From contig NC_086172.1 of NCBI RefSeq assembly GCF_023053635.1, positions 24,457,501 through 24,521,500 on the forward strand: DNA of 64,000 nucleotides, read 5' to 3'. Positions 23,400-35,001 of this stretch are shown here, one piece after another. Each line of letters begins with the position of its first letter. Position 1 is the stretch's first letter. The stretch comes from Elgaria multicarinata webbii (taxonomy: Eukaryota > Chordata > Lepidosauria > Squamata > Anguidae). The notes under the pieces are model-generated. The model was not told where the DNA came from. It saw only the letters and a list, made by a program, of their open reading frames with translations, and ran no database searches. A program made the position numbers and the translations under genes.

Positions 23400-24045
23400 G
23401 ATATGGCTCCATCACTTTTAAAACACAATAATTTTAAAACTTTGAACATTTAAAAAAATCCTTAAAAAACAATGGATGAACAGATCTGATTCAAACCTGC
23501 CATGGCTAAATCTCTCCTTAAGAGCTATCATGGTGCCAACTTTCAGCCCTTTATCTTTTAAAAATGACGTTTTTAAAAAATAATTTTCAAACCTCAAACT
23601 TAAAAAAAATCCTAAAACTCAATGGATGGACAGATCTGTTTCAAACTTGGCATCGCTAAAGTCCTTGTTAAGCGCAATCATGGTGCCAAGTTTCATCTCT
23701 TTATCTTTAAAAATAATATTTTTTTTAAAAAAATTAAATCCTCAAATTTTAAAAAATTCCTAAAAATCAATGGATGAACAGATCTGTTTCAAGTTTGGTA
23801 TGGCTAAAGCTCTGCCTAAATCCTATCATGGTGTGAAGTTTCATCTCTTTATCTTTAAAAATGACGGTATTAAAAATAATAATTTTAAAACCTCAATTTA
23901 TAAAAAAAATCCTAAAAAATCAATGGATGAACAGATCTGTTTCAAATTTGGTATGACTAAAGCCCTTCCTAAGAGCTACCATCGTGCCAAGTTTCATGCC
24001 TTTATCTTAAAAAATGAAGGAGTTATATGCATTTTTGTTAATTCC
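23400..24045. repeat. Tandem array of ~150-bp monomer, four copies
   Basis: The phrase caatggatgaacagatctg recurs with starts near 23471, 23621, 23769 and 23922, a period of about 150 bp. Each unit also carries tttcat(c/g)(t/c)ctttatctttaaaaa and an A-rich link. Two related monomers occur at 62290-62550. Confidence 0.9.
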
Positions 24046-24054
24046 CATTAGAGA

Positions 24055-25080
24055 TGCTCTTTGAAAAAAAATCCGGATTTCCCCTCCCCACTCCCGGATT
24101 TGTCATCAAAATCCCGGGCAAATCCGGTCATATGGTCACCCCAAGGCCACACCAGGGCTGTAGCAGCACCAAGTGCCCAGGGCTGCAAAGAGAGACGTCC
24201 CTCTCTTCTGCTGCTACCAGCAACATAGCTTCAGCACAGTAAGAAGGTGGGTGGAAGAAGCAGGATTGGAAAAACACAATGAGCCTGTGGGCGGGGAAAA
24301 GGGCTTGGGGGGCCAGAATGGTGGGGGGGGGAGGATTTAATTACTTCCTCAGCTAAGGTTGAAATCCAAGCCAGAGAAGAATCCATTTGCAGGGTCCTCC
24401 TTTTCCTATTTGAGTTGCCAAGCCTCATCTTCTCAGCCAAGGCATTGTAGAATCTGTACAGCTTACACCAACAAATATGAGGCTTAGATAACTTGTTAGC
24501 TACCTAACCACCCTGTAGCTCTGGCCATCTCGGCAGTACATTGCACAGTGTAATAATGTCATTTTAGAGCATGTCATATACTCTGGGCTTGATATGGCAT
24601 GAAGACGAAGCAGACACCGTGGAAAGTATCTCCCCTTTCATTGCTCTCTGAACCGCAATATTATGCATACAAACAGATAAAGGAAGTTAACAGGTGGTGC
24701 CTAATCTCTAAAGTTGCATTCAGTTCCCCTCAAGATCTTCACCCACTATCTTCCATTCTGGTGCCTCCTAGAGGCTTAGAACTTGAACAATTTTGCCCAC
24801 ATTACTTCTAAAAATATAAATAAATGCTGATTCTCTGGCAGGTTTTCAGATGCTGCGTGCAAATTAGCTGCATGTGCTTGATTGGGTGGAGATTGTAGCT
24901 GTATTCATCTGTTACTATTCTGAATAGGGTAAGCGTAGGGAAAGTGGGAGAGGCAGAGCTATGCGTTTAGCCCTGCCCTCAAAGGCACACTGCTCCTTCT
25001 GCCCCTCTTGTGCACAGCATAATGTCTGAAACAGAGAGCCTCCTGTACGTTGTGCAAGTTAGAACCCTGTCTAATCCTAA
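24055..25080. other. No gene seen; repeat edge and unique DNA
   Basis: 24055-24150 ends in ccggtcatatggtcacccc, resembling an element terminus of the GGTGACCATATG type. The rest has only short unrelated open frames, for example near 24600-24810, with no recognisable family. Confidence 0.45.
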
Positions 25081-25081
25081 C

Positions 25082-25310
25082 CGTTTATTTATTTTATTTA
25101 TTTATAATTGCATTTATATCCCGCCTTTTTCCCTCCAAGGAACCCAAGGCGGCGTACATAATCCTCCTCCTCTCCACTTTATCTTCACAGCAACCCTGTG
25201 AGGTGGGTTGGGCTGAGAGGCTGTGACTGGCCCAAAGTCATCCAGTGGGTTTCCATGGCCACTACACCACACTCTAGCCACTACACCACACTGTCTCTAA
25301 TCATGGTTCT
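25082..25310 (-). repeat. Squamate tRNA-derived SINE (Sauria-type)
   Basis: On the minus strand: gtggtgtagtggc tRNA-like head (about 25300), gactttgggccagtcacag, caacctacctcacagggttg-type centre, and a ccttgggttccttggaggg..ggcgggatataaa-type tail. Same family as 58985-59210. Confidence 0.8.
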
Positions 25311-25905
25311 GTCATGTAACTCCACGAGCCCAGGAGGCTGCCCTTTTCAGAAGTTATGGCAAGCATAATTAGGCTGGCAAAAGAGTGTAACTGGGGACAG
25401 CGGAAAAATGCACAGCTCCACCTCTGCCCCTTTCACCGAACGTCTCCTATGAGTAACATTCTGAACAAGGCTCAAGATACGCTTAGTATTTTGGGGATAT
25501 CTCGAGAAGCAAACTACCTTGTATTCTGCAAAAGTCTACAGTAGAACCTTAATGTGAATCATCCTCGGGAGATTTAACTATTGCAAACCACAATAATTTT
25601 AGCATGGAAAAGTGTGAAATGTACCATTGTACAACCAATTCCTATAGTAGAACTATATTACATTGTACAGTTAATCCACCCTATTACTGAATCCTAGGAA
25701 GGATATAATTAAGATTCCCCAAAGAGAAACAAGATAATTAAGATCTTTCTGAGAAAGTTAACCATTTGGGTATCAGAAATGTTTATTTTCGTGGGTTTGC
25801 ATTCCATCCTTCAATACTTATTTCTAGGCCTGGTCACATCTCCCAGGCATTTAACAGCACAATGCTAAGTTTGTTTTCTAACAGTTTCCAGAATTGTTGT
25901 TTTTT

Positions 25906-25975
25906 TATAGAATCATAGAATACCAGAGTTGGAAGGGACCTACAAGGCCATCGAGTCCAATAGATACATCAAGTC
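25906..25975 (-). mobile_element. CR1 LINE 3' end, short
   Basis: Reads atagaatcatagaatacc then agagttggaagggacct and ggccatcgagtccaa, the reverse complement of the standard CR1 3' terminus. Confidence 0.9.
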
Positions 25976-25984
25976 CAAATGGAT

Positions 25985-26108
25985 ACTGTTGTTTTTATAT
26001 TTATATTTCTGATGATTCTTAAATTTTGTATTCTTTTTTAATGTTTACTGTTTTAACTTTTATAAACCACCCAGAGAGCTTCAGTTATGGGACGGTATAT
26101 AAATGAAA

Positions 26109-26147
<39 letters not shown>

Positions 26148-26150
26148 ATT
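25985..26150 (+). mobile_element. L2/CR1-like LINE 3' end
   Basis: Diverged hairpin aaccacccagagagcttcag near 26066, followed by about ten (AAAT) units at 26103-26150. Confidence 0.8.
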
Positions 26151-26189
26151 GTTCCTTCTCCACCATTAAAAAGCACTCTAGGAACAGTT

Positions 26190-26358
26190 TAGGGTGACCA
26201 TATGAAAAGGAGGACAGGGCTCCTGTATTTTTAACAGCTGTGTACAAAAGGAAATTTCAGCCGGTGTCATTTGTATGCATGCAGCACCTGGTGAAATTCC
26301 CTCTTCATCACAACAGTTAAAGCTGCAGGAGCCCTGCCCTCTTTAGTATCTGGTCACT
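26190..26358. mobile_element. Half-length copy of MITE family A
   Basis: Begins tagggtgaccatatgaaaag and ends tagtatctggtcact. Like the copy at 15941, only one arm is present, and it ends at the same internal position. Confidence 0.8.
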
Positions 26359-26559
26359 GCAGCTCAGGATAGGAAGCAGTAAGCCGAGAAGGTAGGGCAG
26401 GGGGGCAGGCTCAATGAGCCGAATGGCCACCAGCGCTGCAGCTTCTTCAGTAAAAAAAAGCCCGCTTTCCCTTCAGCAATGAAGATTCACATTCCCACCC
26501 CGCAGCTGCGATGCCACAACATTTCGAAGGAAACGAGCAGCAAAGGTAAGGCATCATCA

Positions 26560-26800
26560 TCAAGAAACGGCACCAGAGAAGAGTCCGTTCATGTGGGAGC
26601 AGATGTCCTCAACCGTGCAGGGCCTTCAAGGAAAGCACAAGAATTTTGAATTCCAACCAGAAATGGACTGGAAACCAGTTCAGCTATTGAGGCACTCCTT
26701 TCCGAATGAATGGAGCCAGTTATTAACCTAGCAGCTACGTTCTGGAATAATTGCAGTTCTCAGTCAATCTCCAAAAACACAACATGGTGCAATAACCTAA
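26560..26800 (-). mobile_element. Diverged LINE fragment (L2/CR1-like)
   Basis: On the minus strand it shows the 'antisense landmark' phrases of the LINE family: ggccttcaaggaaagcacaagaattttgaattccaacc and ctggaaaccagttcag parallel 17920-17970. Heavily mutated. Confidence 0.6.
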
Positions 26801-27539
26801 TCTGGTGGTCACCATGGCATGTGTCCAGTGCTCAACCAAACCAGTCATGCACACGCACGTCCACACACATACACTTTAGTGAGATCCCCCATGCCCCACA
26901 AGGGTGGGGGGATATTCAGCTCTTTTCAGGAGGCAAGTGGATTTTTTATTTGGCTTAAGGATGAGGCTTTTTCAAGCCATGTAGTACCATTCCCAGGGCC
27001 CTTTTGCCCAGGAACATAACTGGAGCAATTCCTGGCTATTATTTATTATTATTATTTTTAAAAGGGGGGGAAACCTCAGCGGTCTCATATTTAAGGTAAA
27101 TTGAAAATTCTTCAAATTTGCTCATTCCCCAAAGATTAATTCAAGGGGGGGGGGATGTTCCCTGCCCCTGATATTTACTGAAATCATAGGGCCATATGCT
27201 TTAGCCCAGTATGTTTAACTATTGTCAGGCTATCTCAAAGAAACCATGTCTGGCACACTAGCCTCAGTTGGAGAAATCCCATCCAGAATGTATTGTTAAC
27301 ACCAGTATTTTCATCTTGTCAGGACTGAGCTTGAGTTCATTGGATGTCATACTGTCCCATATGGATCCCATCTGCCAATGGCATATTTCCCATGACAAAA
27401 TAAAAATAAAAATCCAGGATTGCCCAGCCATAGCAAAGGGGGGGAAATATTCATTGGCTGTATTGCACTACTCTGGACATCAACAGATATGCAGTTCTTT
27501 AAAGGGCCCCAGATAATTTTGTAAGGAGGATTACATCTC

Positions 27540-27566
27540 TCTCTCTCTCTCCCTCTCCCTCTCTAG
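27540..27566. repeat. (CT)n microsatellite
   Basis: Short CT/CCCT run. Confidence 0.9.
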
Positions 27567-27784
27567 AGAGAGGTAAGTGTAAACCAGCTATAACACACAC
27601 ACACATTCCATTACATATGTGTGTATATTCCAATACATCAAAACAAGGAATGTGAATGTGCTTTTACAAATTGGCAAATTCATTCATTTTCTTAAAGGAG
27701 GACAGATTATTACAATTCCAAAGCAAACCCATTAAATATAGAAGAAGCCCATCATTGTACAAAAAGAAGCCAAGGATGCTGGCA

Positions 27785-27787
27785 GAA

Positions 27788-27841
<54 letters not shown>

Positions 27842-28190
27842 TCTTATCCGCCTCTCCCTTTGGATCAAGGCGGGGAACAACATTAGTACAGGAATCAACA
27901 CATTTTAAAAATTCTTGATTTTACATTAATCTGGGTAGGCCTGCCGGAAAAGGTTAGTCTTCAAAGCTGCCTTAAAATCACAGAGACAGTTAATATTACG
28001 AATCTCCTTCGGCAGGCCGTTCCATAATCCAGGGACGACAGAAGATAAGGTCTTCTGGGAAACTGATGTCAGCCTAGTCTTGGCTGACTGAAGTAAATTC
28101 TCCCCAGAGGACCTGAGTGTGTGGGGCGGACTGTATGGGAGAAGGCGATGCCGCAGGTAACCTGGATCCAAACCATTTAGGGCTTTCACG
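27785..28190 (-). mobile_element. L2/CR1-like LINE 3' part with (ATT)n
   Basis: An open frame (28189-27929) encodes MKALNGLDPGYLRHRLLPYS and LWNGLPKEIRNI, the end of the LINE reverse transcriptase ORF. An (ATT)n run of about 50 bp at 27789-27841 marks the tail side. This is a different subfamily from the copy at 17420. Confidence 0.85.
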
Positions 28191-28519
28191 TGGCAGCAGG
28201 CCTTTTATTTTCTTCTTTCCCCATGTGCTCCCTGGCATCTGCCACACAGGGGTGCTGTTGATCTGCATTTTTTTCCTTACCAGAAATTGGACATGCCTGC
28301 TAAGCAGAGGGTGAGTGCTTCAAATAAAAGCTATATAAACAAAAACAATTAGAAAGTATGGGGTTTTTTTAATTAATTAACAACTTAAAACAAGTAGGCT
28401 GGACTAATGCTTAAAAATACTTTTAAATCATCTTTGGGAATAGGAACTACTGGGCAGGTTCTGATCAGATGCTCAAGATAAATGAGAAACCATAAAAGGG
28501 ACATAGAAGTTAGTATAAT

Positions 28520-28748
28520 TTACATGGTGGCTGTCTATACTGGTTAAAAGCTTCGCAGTGGCTGCACGGTGGCACTGCATCAGTTATACAACGCAGCAGT
28601 CACCTCGCAGCCACCGTGGGGCTTTCCCACAAAGCTGCACGCTGGAAGAATTGGGGACTTACCCCACCCCAGCTTTTCCTTCTGGAGCGAGTTGGCTACA
28701 GCTCTTCCGCTGTCTGTCCTCGCTCCAGCCGGCGCTGCCTCCTTCAGC
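28520..28748. repeat. GC-rich repeat related to 30400-30770
   Basis: Shares cgcagccaccgtggggcttt..acaaagctgcacg in inverted form with the block around 30660-30740 (aaagtggagctttgtgggtttg..gcgatggcggctgc). Probably copies of one element; class unknown. Confidence 0.4.
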
Positions 28749-29067
28749 TAGGGTGACCATATGAAAAGGAGAACAGGGCTCCTGAATCTTTAACAGTTGC
28801 ATAGAAAAGGGGATTTTAGCCGGTTTCATTTGTATATATGGAGAACCTGGTGAAATTCCCTCTTCATCACAAAAGTTAAAGCTGCAGTGCCGTGCCCTCT
28901 TTTAAATCAGGTCACTCTAGTATAGCTCCTGCAGCTTTAACTGGTGTGATGAAGAGGGAATTTCACCAGGTTCCCCATATATACAAATGACACCTGCTGA
29001 AATTCCCTTTTCTATGCAACTGTTAAAGATACAGGAGCCCTGTCCTCCTTTTCATATGGTCACCCTA
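28749..29067. mobile_element. Palindromic MITE (family A), full length
   Basis: A 319-bp palindrome TAGGGTGACC..GGTCACCCTA. Flanks CCTTCAGC (28741-28748) and CCTTCGGT (29068-29075) are a decayed 8-bp duplication. Confidence 0.85.
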
Positions 29068-29079
29068 CCTTCGGTGGGA

Positions 29080-29660
29080 TTACCCGATCCCATCCTGCAC
29101 CAGCAAAAGTGCATTTTTCTTCTAATAGCGGGAGCAACCTGGCACCAACAAGTCAGCCTCATGAATTGCACAACAGACTTACTTCACATTGCTGCATCTT
29201 TCCTTGTTTCTATACCTAATGTACATTTTGTTTTTCTCATGCTCCCATGTATTGGATTACCCCAGAAAGACTTGGATGCTTATCTGTGAACCCCCTAGAT
29301 ATATAGTGATCTTTTATAACCCTCACATAGTAGATGTATTATTGTATCATGAACTAACGGGGCACTGGAATCATCCAAAACAAAAGCAAACAACAGGGGG
29401 GGGGGGGGAAGGATACATTCCAGCACTAACTCTGCTGGAAATAAATAACATATTTGCATTTATTTATTTCAATATTTCTAGGCTGGTCTTCACACACAAA
29501 AAGTAGGTTCTAGGTGCAATAACATATTAACAATAAAACACAACAAGACATCAATCCATAAAATTGAAAAGGGATTAAAAAAAAGCAACACATCAATTAC
29601 CCCCGCACCCCATATAAACAGATTAAAACGCTTTAGGGAAATTTAAAAAGAAATATCCTT
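29080..29660. other. No gene seen
   Basis: Only short open frames and a G-run near 29396-29408 are present. No recognisable family. Confidence 0.45.
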
Positions 29661-29669
29661 GATGCCTGA

Positions 29670-29995
29670 AAGAATACATTGTTGGTGCCGGTTAAATCTC
29701 CCTCTGGAGGACATTCTAAAGTCAAGGCATATTCCCAGAAAAGGCTCTCTCCTTCATACCTTCACAATGCGTTTATTATTTTATTGCAGTATTTATGTAC
29801 CGTTCCATATCCAAAACAGATTCCGGATTGGTGCACACAGGAATAAAACAGTAAAAAGAAAAAAAAGAAAGAATATTAAAAACAGCAAATTAAAATTGTT
29901 TCAATTTAAAACGAAGGACCGAGAAAAACAGGGGCAGGTCAGCTGAAGGATGCTTCCTGGGAAAGGGATGTTTTCAGGAGGCGCCGGAAGCAGCC
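29670..29995 (-). mobile_element. Diverged LINE 3' region
   Basis: The block agctgaaggatgcttcctgggaaagg..ttttcaggaggcg matches the LINE at 44300-44345 (gaaggcttcctggaac..ttttcaggaggc). Upstream, taccgttccatatcc and aaaacagtaaaaag resemble its 3' end. Confidence 0.6.
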
Positions 29996-30323
29996 TAGGC
30001 CGGGTCTTGATGGTGTCGCGTCTGCGCCCCAAGTCCCGCATTGGCACTCCTTCCCGTTATCTGCACCGGGAAGAGCGCAAGTGCAGGTTTTGTGTGAAGG
30101 AGTTGCTGCCCCCCCCCCACACACACACACCTGTGCAACCAAGCCCGTGCGCACTGTGGGACATTGAACGAGTGCTCAGGGGGGGGGCAGCCTTTTTTTG
30201 GTTCTTTTTCTTTAATCTGTAAATGCGAAGCTTTGTGTTTACAGATAAACGAAAAGAAAAAAACAACAGCAGCAGGGGGGAGGAAGTGGGTGCTCCAACT
30301 CTGCATATTGACCCCCTTTTATT

Positions 30324-30347
30324 AATTAATTAATTAATTAATTAATT
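30324..30347. repeat. (TTAA)n microsatellite
   Basis: Six TTAA units. Confidence 0.9.
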
Positions 30348-30399
30348 TAAATGATGCTCAGGAGCCATTCGGTGCACTGGGCCACCCCTTCCCCAATTC

Positions 30400-30770
30400 C
30401 CCTCTCTCAGTTCTTTTAAAAAAAATTAACTTCAATTTTTTTCCTGTATTTTTTTTTTTTAAGTGATGGTCTGCAGAGGCGGTCCAGCGGCCATTCAGCT
30501 CGCTGGACTGCCCCTCCCTTTGTCCCGGCTGGGCGACCAATCAGGGTGAGGCATTGGCTGGGACACGCCTCCGCCACAATGCCGGGGGATGACGACAGAT
30601 GGCAAATGTGCATCTCCGCCTTGCAGACAGGAAAAAGTCGGGGTAAGTAGCCAACTTTTTTAAAGTGGAGCTTTGTGGGTTTGCCCCTGGATGGCTTTGC
30701 GATGGCGGCTGCATCATATAGATGACCAGCCGCCACTGTGGATCCAGCCTGGGGCAACCCCCTCATCATG
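30400..30770. repeat. GC-rich repeat related to 28520-28748
   Basis: See the sister block at 28520. Includes gcggtccagcggccattcag and gatggcggctgcatcata. Class unknown; no intact gene. Confidence 0.4.
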
Positions 30771-30779
30771 ATGTACCCC

Positions 30780-30950
30780 TAGTGTTGGCACCTGCTTGAC
30801 TTCCAGGGGCAGGGAGTTCCAAAGAGAAGGAACCACCACACAAAAGGCTCTGACCCAAGGCACAGAGAAAAGCACCTCATCTGATGATCTTAATGCATGG
30901 GCAAGTTGGCATGTGGGAGATGGAGTGGGGAGACACTAGAAGAAATCCTA
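30780..30950 (-). mobile_element. LINE fragment (L2/CR1-like)
   Basis: Contains ggcagggagttccaaagag..ccaccacacaaaaggctctg, the antisense of the ORF segment coding 'LWNxLP' in this LINE group. Confidence 0.6.
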
Positions 30951-31125
30951 AGTTGTGATCATTGGCAGTGTGGTTCCTTGCTTCAAACATGCAAGCAAAC
31001 CATATATATCATGCACTTTGGCCATGGTTTAAGCTAAACGTATTCCATGTAAAATTTGGAAATGGTGGATCTATTTTTAAATCTTTGTTTTGTTTGGAAA
31101 GTGGTGTAGCGTGATCAGTGCAGAT

Positions 31126-31248
31126 CAGGGGTAGGCAACCTGGTGCCCTCCAGATGTTTTGGATTACAACTCCCAGAAGCCCCAGCCATCAGAAATTCTG
31201 GAAGTTGCAGTCCAAAACACCTGGAGGGTACCAGGTTCCTTACCCCTG
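31126..31248. mobile_element. Short hAT-like MITE (family F)
   Basis: Inverted ends caggggtaggcaacctgg and ccaggttccttacccctg, with ccctccagatgttttgga inside. About 123 bp. Flanking duplication not clear. Confidence 0.8.
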
Positions 31249-31781
31249 GTCTAGAGTAAGAGCACATTCATATTTTCCAAATTTCTGTGCCAAATATTTT
31301 CCAAACTTCACCAACAAAACTAGCTACATCCATGTGAGGTAGAAATCCCTCCCTCTCAAATACACTTTTATTTTGTGAATATTCACCTCCTCCACCCCAC
31401 CGTCCTGTTCAGATCATTGTTTCCCATAGCAGTATCTTCACTGCTGCTGAAACCCTCACTTCTGGATTAGTCACATGGGAGATCCCACCCAAATTAGCAA
31501 TTATTAAACAATAAGCCAAAGATGTCACAATTCTATTGAGCCAATCGGATTGGCGTGAGCTCAAACGAGGACAGTTGAGAGTGTACATTGCTAATTAGAC
31601 ATTTCCGCAAGAAGTGCCAAAAAATGATTGGGGAGGGTTCTTTTTTTCTTTTTCTTTTCACATTGCCAAAAACTTCATGAAAAACTGTTTTTGTCTCTGC
31701 TCCACAGAGGAAGATCTTGAGCTCTTTGGAGGAAGGGCAACAAATGAGAAAAGTTAATAAATAATGACATTTTCTTTGTTC

Positions 31782-31815
31782 CTAGCTAGCTAGCTAGCTA
31801 GCTAGCTAGCTAGCT
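31782..31815. repeat. (CTAG)n microsatellite
   Basis: About eight CTAG units, a self-complementary repeat. Confidence 0.95.
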
Positions 31816-31938
31816 GTCTTGATGGGAACATCATGTTAATTGATTTCCATTACAGTTATGATGAGGGGTATTAATAGACCATTACTGCGGGAATTCACCC
31901 CCGCCCGGAATAAAAGCTTTTTGCACAATGAGCTATGC

Positions 31939-31941
<3 letters not shown>

Positions 31942-31988
<47 letters not shown>
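31942..31988. repeat. (GT)n microsatellite
   Basis: About 47 bp of GT. Confidence 0.95.
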
Positions 31989-31990
<2 letters not shown>

Positions 31991-32174
31991 CAAACTCAGA
32001 GGGTTATCAAGCAAAATGGTATTGATGTGCATATGTCTTAGAAAGCGACCTTTGTCTGAACTGAGCTGGGCCAACATGTTGAGAGAGGCGGCAGGGTAGG
32101 TGCGGGTGGGGGAGACCGTCCTCCTAGCTGACTAGGAATGGGCTGAGCTCTACCTATAGAAACTAACACAGTAG

Positions 32175-32579
32175 GTGTGATCAGAAGACACCTTAAACCA
32201 TGGCTTTAACCATGGTGAATAAAGCAAAAAGCCTTATTCACCATGGTTAAAGCTGTGGTTTAAGGCAGGGGTTCTTAACCTGGGGTCCATGGACCCCCAA
32301 AGGGTCCATGGATGGGCTTCAGGGGTCCGTGAAAGTCAAATAAGTTTGACTTTCAGGGGGTCCGTGAAAGTCAAATACAAATTTATATTCACTATATTAA
32401 GGGAATCACTGGAGTTGATTTTTTAAGTATATTCATTGCATGCAAAGTTGTGTTTATGTGCTTGTGTGCATTTTTCTAGGGAGGGGATCCATAGCTTTCA
32501 TCAGATTTTCAACGTGGTCCGTGACTCAAAAAAGGTTAAGAACCACTGGTTTAAGGTGTCTTCTGAACACGGCCAGTGT
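32175..32579. mobile_element. Palindromic MITE (family D) interrupted by a second MITE
   Basis: The left and right parts (gatcagaagacacc..ctgtggtttaagg and tttaaggtgtcttctgaac) form one family-D element, split by an insertion at 32266-32548. Outer flanks carry CACAGTAG at 32167-32174 and 32580-32587, an 8-bp target duplication. Confidence 0.85.
32266..32548. mobile_element. hAT-like MITE nested in family D
   Basis: Ends CAGGGGTTCTTAACCTGG and, at the right, ggttaagaaccactg form terminal inverted repeats. Flanked by a perfect 8-bp duplication GTTTAAGG (32258-32265 and 32549-32556), which has the central TA typical of Buster-type hATs. Confidence 0.9.
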
Positions 32580-33054
32580 CACAGTAGGCAATTTCTCCCC
32601 AACCCCTTTCCAGGTTCTCAAAGCTTCACAGCAGCTCCTTCTTTGAAGGGTGCATGTGAAATAATCAACTTACGAAGGATGGGGTGAGGGGGAAGATTCA
32701 TCACCAATTAAATCTACATTGTTGAATTCGTTCCAGTGATTCTAGAGAACCATGGAATCAAAGGGGGGTGGGGAGAGACTATCTATAGCCGCTGGGTTTC
32801 TCTTGATCCCAGCATAATGCTTGCCATTAAGCTCAAACGTAAATGAAAAGGAAGAAAAACGCCTGGAAAGGGCCTGCCATGCGGCTCAGTGAGCAGAATG
32901 TAGCCCGTAGTGTTCATGGAAGGCATTTGTGAGTTATCTCCTAATGAGCCGTTTATTGGCTCTGTGCGAGTCTGGCCGAGTTGTCATTTAGCCTTAGTCA
33001 TAGCTCAGTTATATGCAGAAGAAGAAGCCATTCTCTAAATCCTGCCATATAAGT

Positions 33055-33410
33055 GACCAATGAATCACTGGCTTGGTTTGCATGATCATGGTAGCCCAGC
33101 CATGGTGGATTGTGGCACCCACAGGCAGCAATTTGCCAGTCCAAGCTACCCGTCGCAGCATCTCATATTGTCTGAAACCAGTGAGGGTGGCTTGTTGGGA
33201 TGGCTAACAAACCACAACCCTGCAATAGTCCATGGGTTTGGGGTGATTTGTTAACCACCCCAACAAGCCACCCTCGCTGGGTTCGGATGACATGAGTAGC
33301 CGTGCCCAGTAATGGCAAACATGCATACCAGCCAGCAAGCAACTGGCACACCCATATGTCAGTTAACAAATCACCCTGGCTTATGACAGTGGCCAAGTTC
33401 GCAAGATGAA
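33055..33410. mobile_element. Palindromic element (family E)
   Basis: Contains opposed blocks gtgagggtggcttgttggg and ccaacaagccaccctcgctg, and other copies of tggtttgttaac in both orientations. Relatives at 34100, 48255 and 55785. Confidence 0.6.
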
Positions 33411-33503
33411 TTTAGGTGAATTTAACTTGCCTAAGACATGAAGACAAATGGATGTGTATATTTTTCATTAAATTACATTGAGGCTAGGTTAGATTCTCTA
33501 AAT

Positions 33504-33958
33504 CATGGGTTCTCAACAAGGGGGGAATTCCCCCCCCCGGGGGGAATTTTAGGGTTCCGGCAAGCAGGGGAATTGGGACCACTATTCAGCAAAGTATGAT
33601 GTCCTGTAGATTATGTCTTCCTACACGTGTTATTAAAAAGTGTCCCAGAAAAGTGTCATGTCGTCTGCAAAAGCCAGGCCTTTGCTCTCTTTCCCCTCCC
33701 TCCCTCACAATCCTAGAAGTTTCAAGTCTCCCATTTAAAGGGGCAACACAAAGCATGGGAGCTGAGAATGTAAAAGGGGCCATGCTTTGCGTTGCCCCTT
33801 TAAATGGGACTAATATAGAAAAAAAATAAAGGTTTTCAATATTATATGCATATTATTTGGAATGCACCTTTTGAGTTAGACTATCTTGGGAAGGGGGGAA
33901 TTATATTCTGAACAATGGTGAAAGGGGGGAATGGAGCAAAAAAGGTTGAGAACCACTG
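33504..33958. mobile_element. hAT-like element with 8-bp target duplication
   Basis: Left end CATGGGTTCTCAAC and right end gttgagaaccactg are inverted repeats. Flanks CTCTAAAT (33496-33503) and CTCTACAT (33959-33966) form an 8-bp duplication with one difference and a central TA. An internal inverted pair (tttaaaggggcaacacaaag and the mirrored gcgttgccccttta) lies at about 33735-33805. Confidence 0.8.
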
Positions 33959-34099
33959 CTCTACATGAACAAGCCATTTCCCTTTCCCTAGGGTGATCAT
34001 TAATAGTGGTGAAAAATCTGAGCTGTGATCTACAAAGTCTCCAGTGGAAATTCTCCCCACACATGTGGGTCACGAGCCACCTAATTAGCATAATTACTT

Positions 34100-34320
34100 A
34101 TGGGCTGTCATATCTTCTGAACCCAGTGAGGGTGGTTGGTTAGGGGGATTTACAAACCACCCAGCAATCCTAGAACAAGCCATCGGTTTCAGGGTGGTTT
34201 GTAAACTACCCCAGCCTCTCACCCTGCTGGGTTCATACATCATAGCAAAACCCAGGTGAGGGTAATTTGCTACTTAGGTGGTTCATGGGAAGGGAAAATA
34301 AGCCATTGCGGTTTATTTTA
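34100..34320. mobile_element. Palindromic element (family E)
   Basis: Inverted blocks gaacccagtgagggtgg and ccctgctgggttc, with gtggtttgtaaactacccc between. Confidence 0.55.
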
Positions 34321-34329
34321 CTTCCGTGA

Positions 34330-34985
34330 TCGTGCATACCTGTCCGTTGATAGTCCTGTTCACAGAAATGTGATAGGAAATGTATATCTATATTATGTTT
34401 TTAACTGATGATGATTTAACTAATGATGTAGGCTTCTGGGGGGCAGGGAGAGGGCTTTTGGATCCAAAACAGAATAGATATGATTCTAGAAATAAGTAAC
34501 TTATACATAAAGTGAGGTTTGCACACTCCAAAGGGATAAATGAATTCTATTATTAAACGTATATACCCTACATACGTTCCCCAGCAAACAATGAAATATA
34601 GAGTTTCTGATGTGTTCTGTTTTGTGTTATAGATCGCGTCTGGCTTCATTATCATCTCAATGCTACCATCTACATCCTCACTACAAGCGAAAATCACGGG
34701 TCAGGCAGTTCACCCTGACTGGAGCAGCCTGTCGAAAACTCTTTTTTCTGGGGAACCCATGTAAACAGCATGTCCACGGGAGGAAGGGCCATCCATCCAT
34801 GTTCCTCCTGATTTCGTAACAGTCACCCTCTTAGCATTTTTTACAAGATCTGAATGCTACTTATTTTCTCACTGCCGAGTCCTTATATGCTCCTTATCAG
34901 GGACCTTTTCTCTGGGTAAGTGCGCCTCTGGTGTGGTTTCTAGGAAAGGCTCTTGATGAGGAGAAGGTTGCAAGTGGTAGACTTG
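34330..34985. other. No gene seen
   Basis: Mostly AT-rich unique-looking sequence. A short plus-strand frame near 34610-34819 has no recognisable family. Confidence 0.45.
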
Positions 34986-35001
34986 TTCAGTGCCAGTTCC
35001 T

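Noticed and set aside
23400-24045. Regularly spaced repeats as a CRISPR array
   Set aside because: The whole ~150-bp unit repeats with no unique spacers, and the genome is a vertebrate's.
24599-24811. 70-codon plus-strand frame
   Set aside because: No known family, no splice signals; treated as chance.
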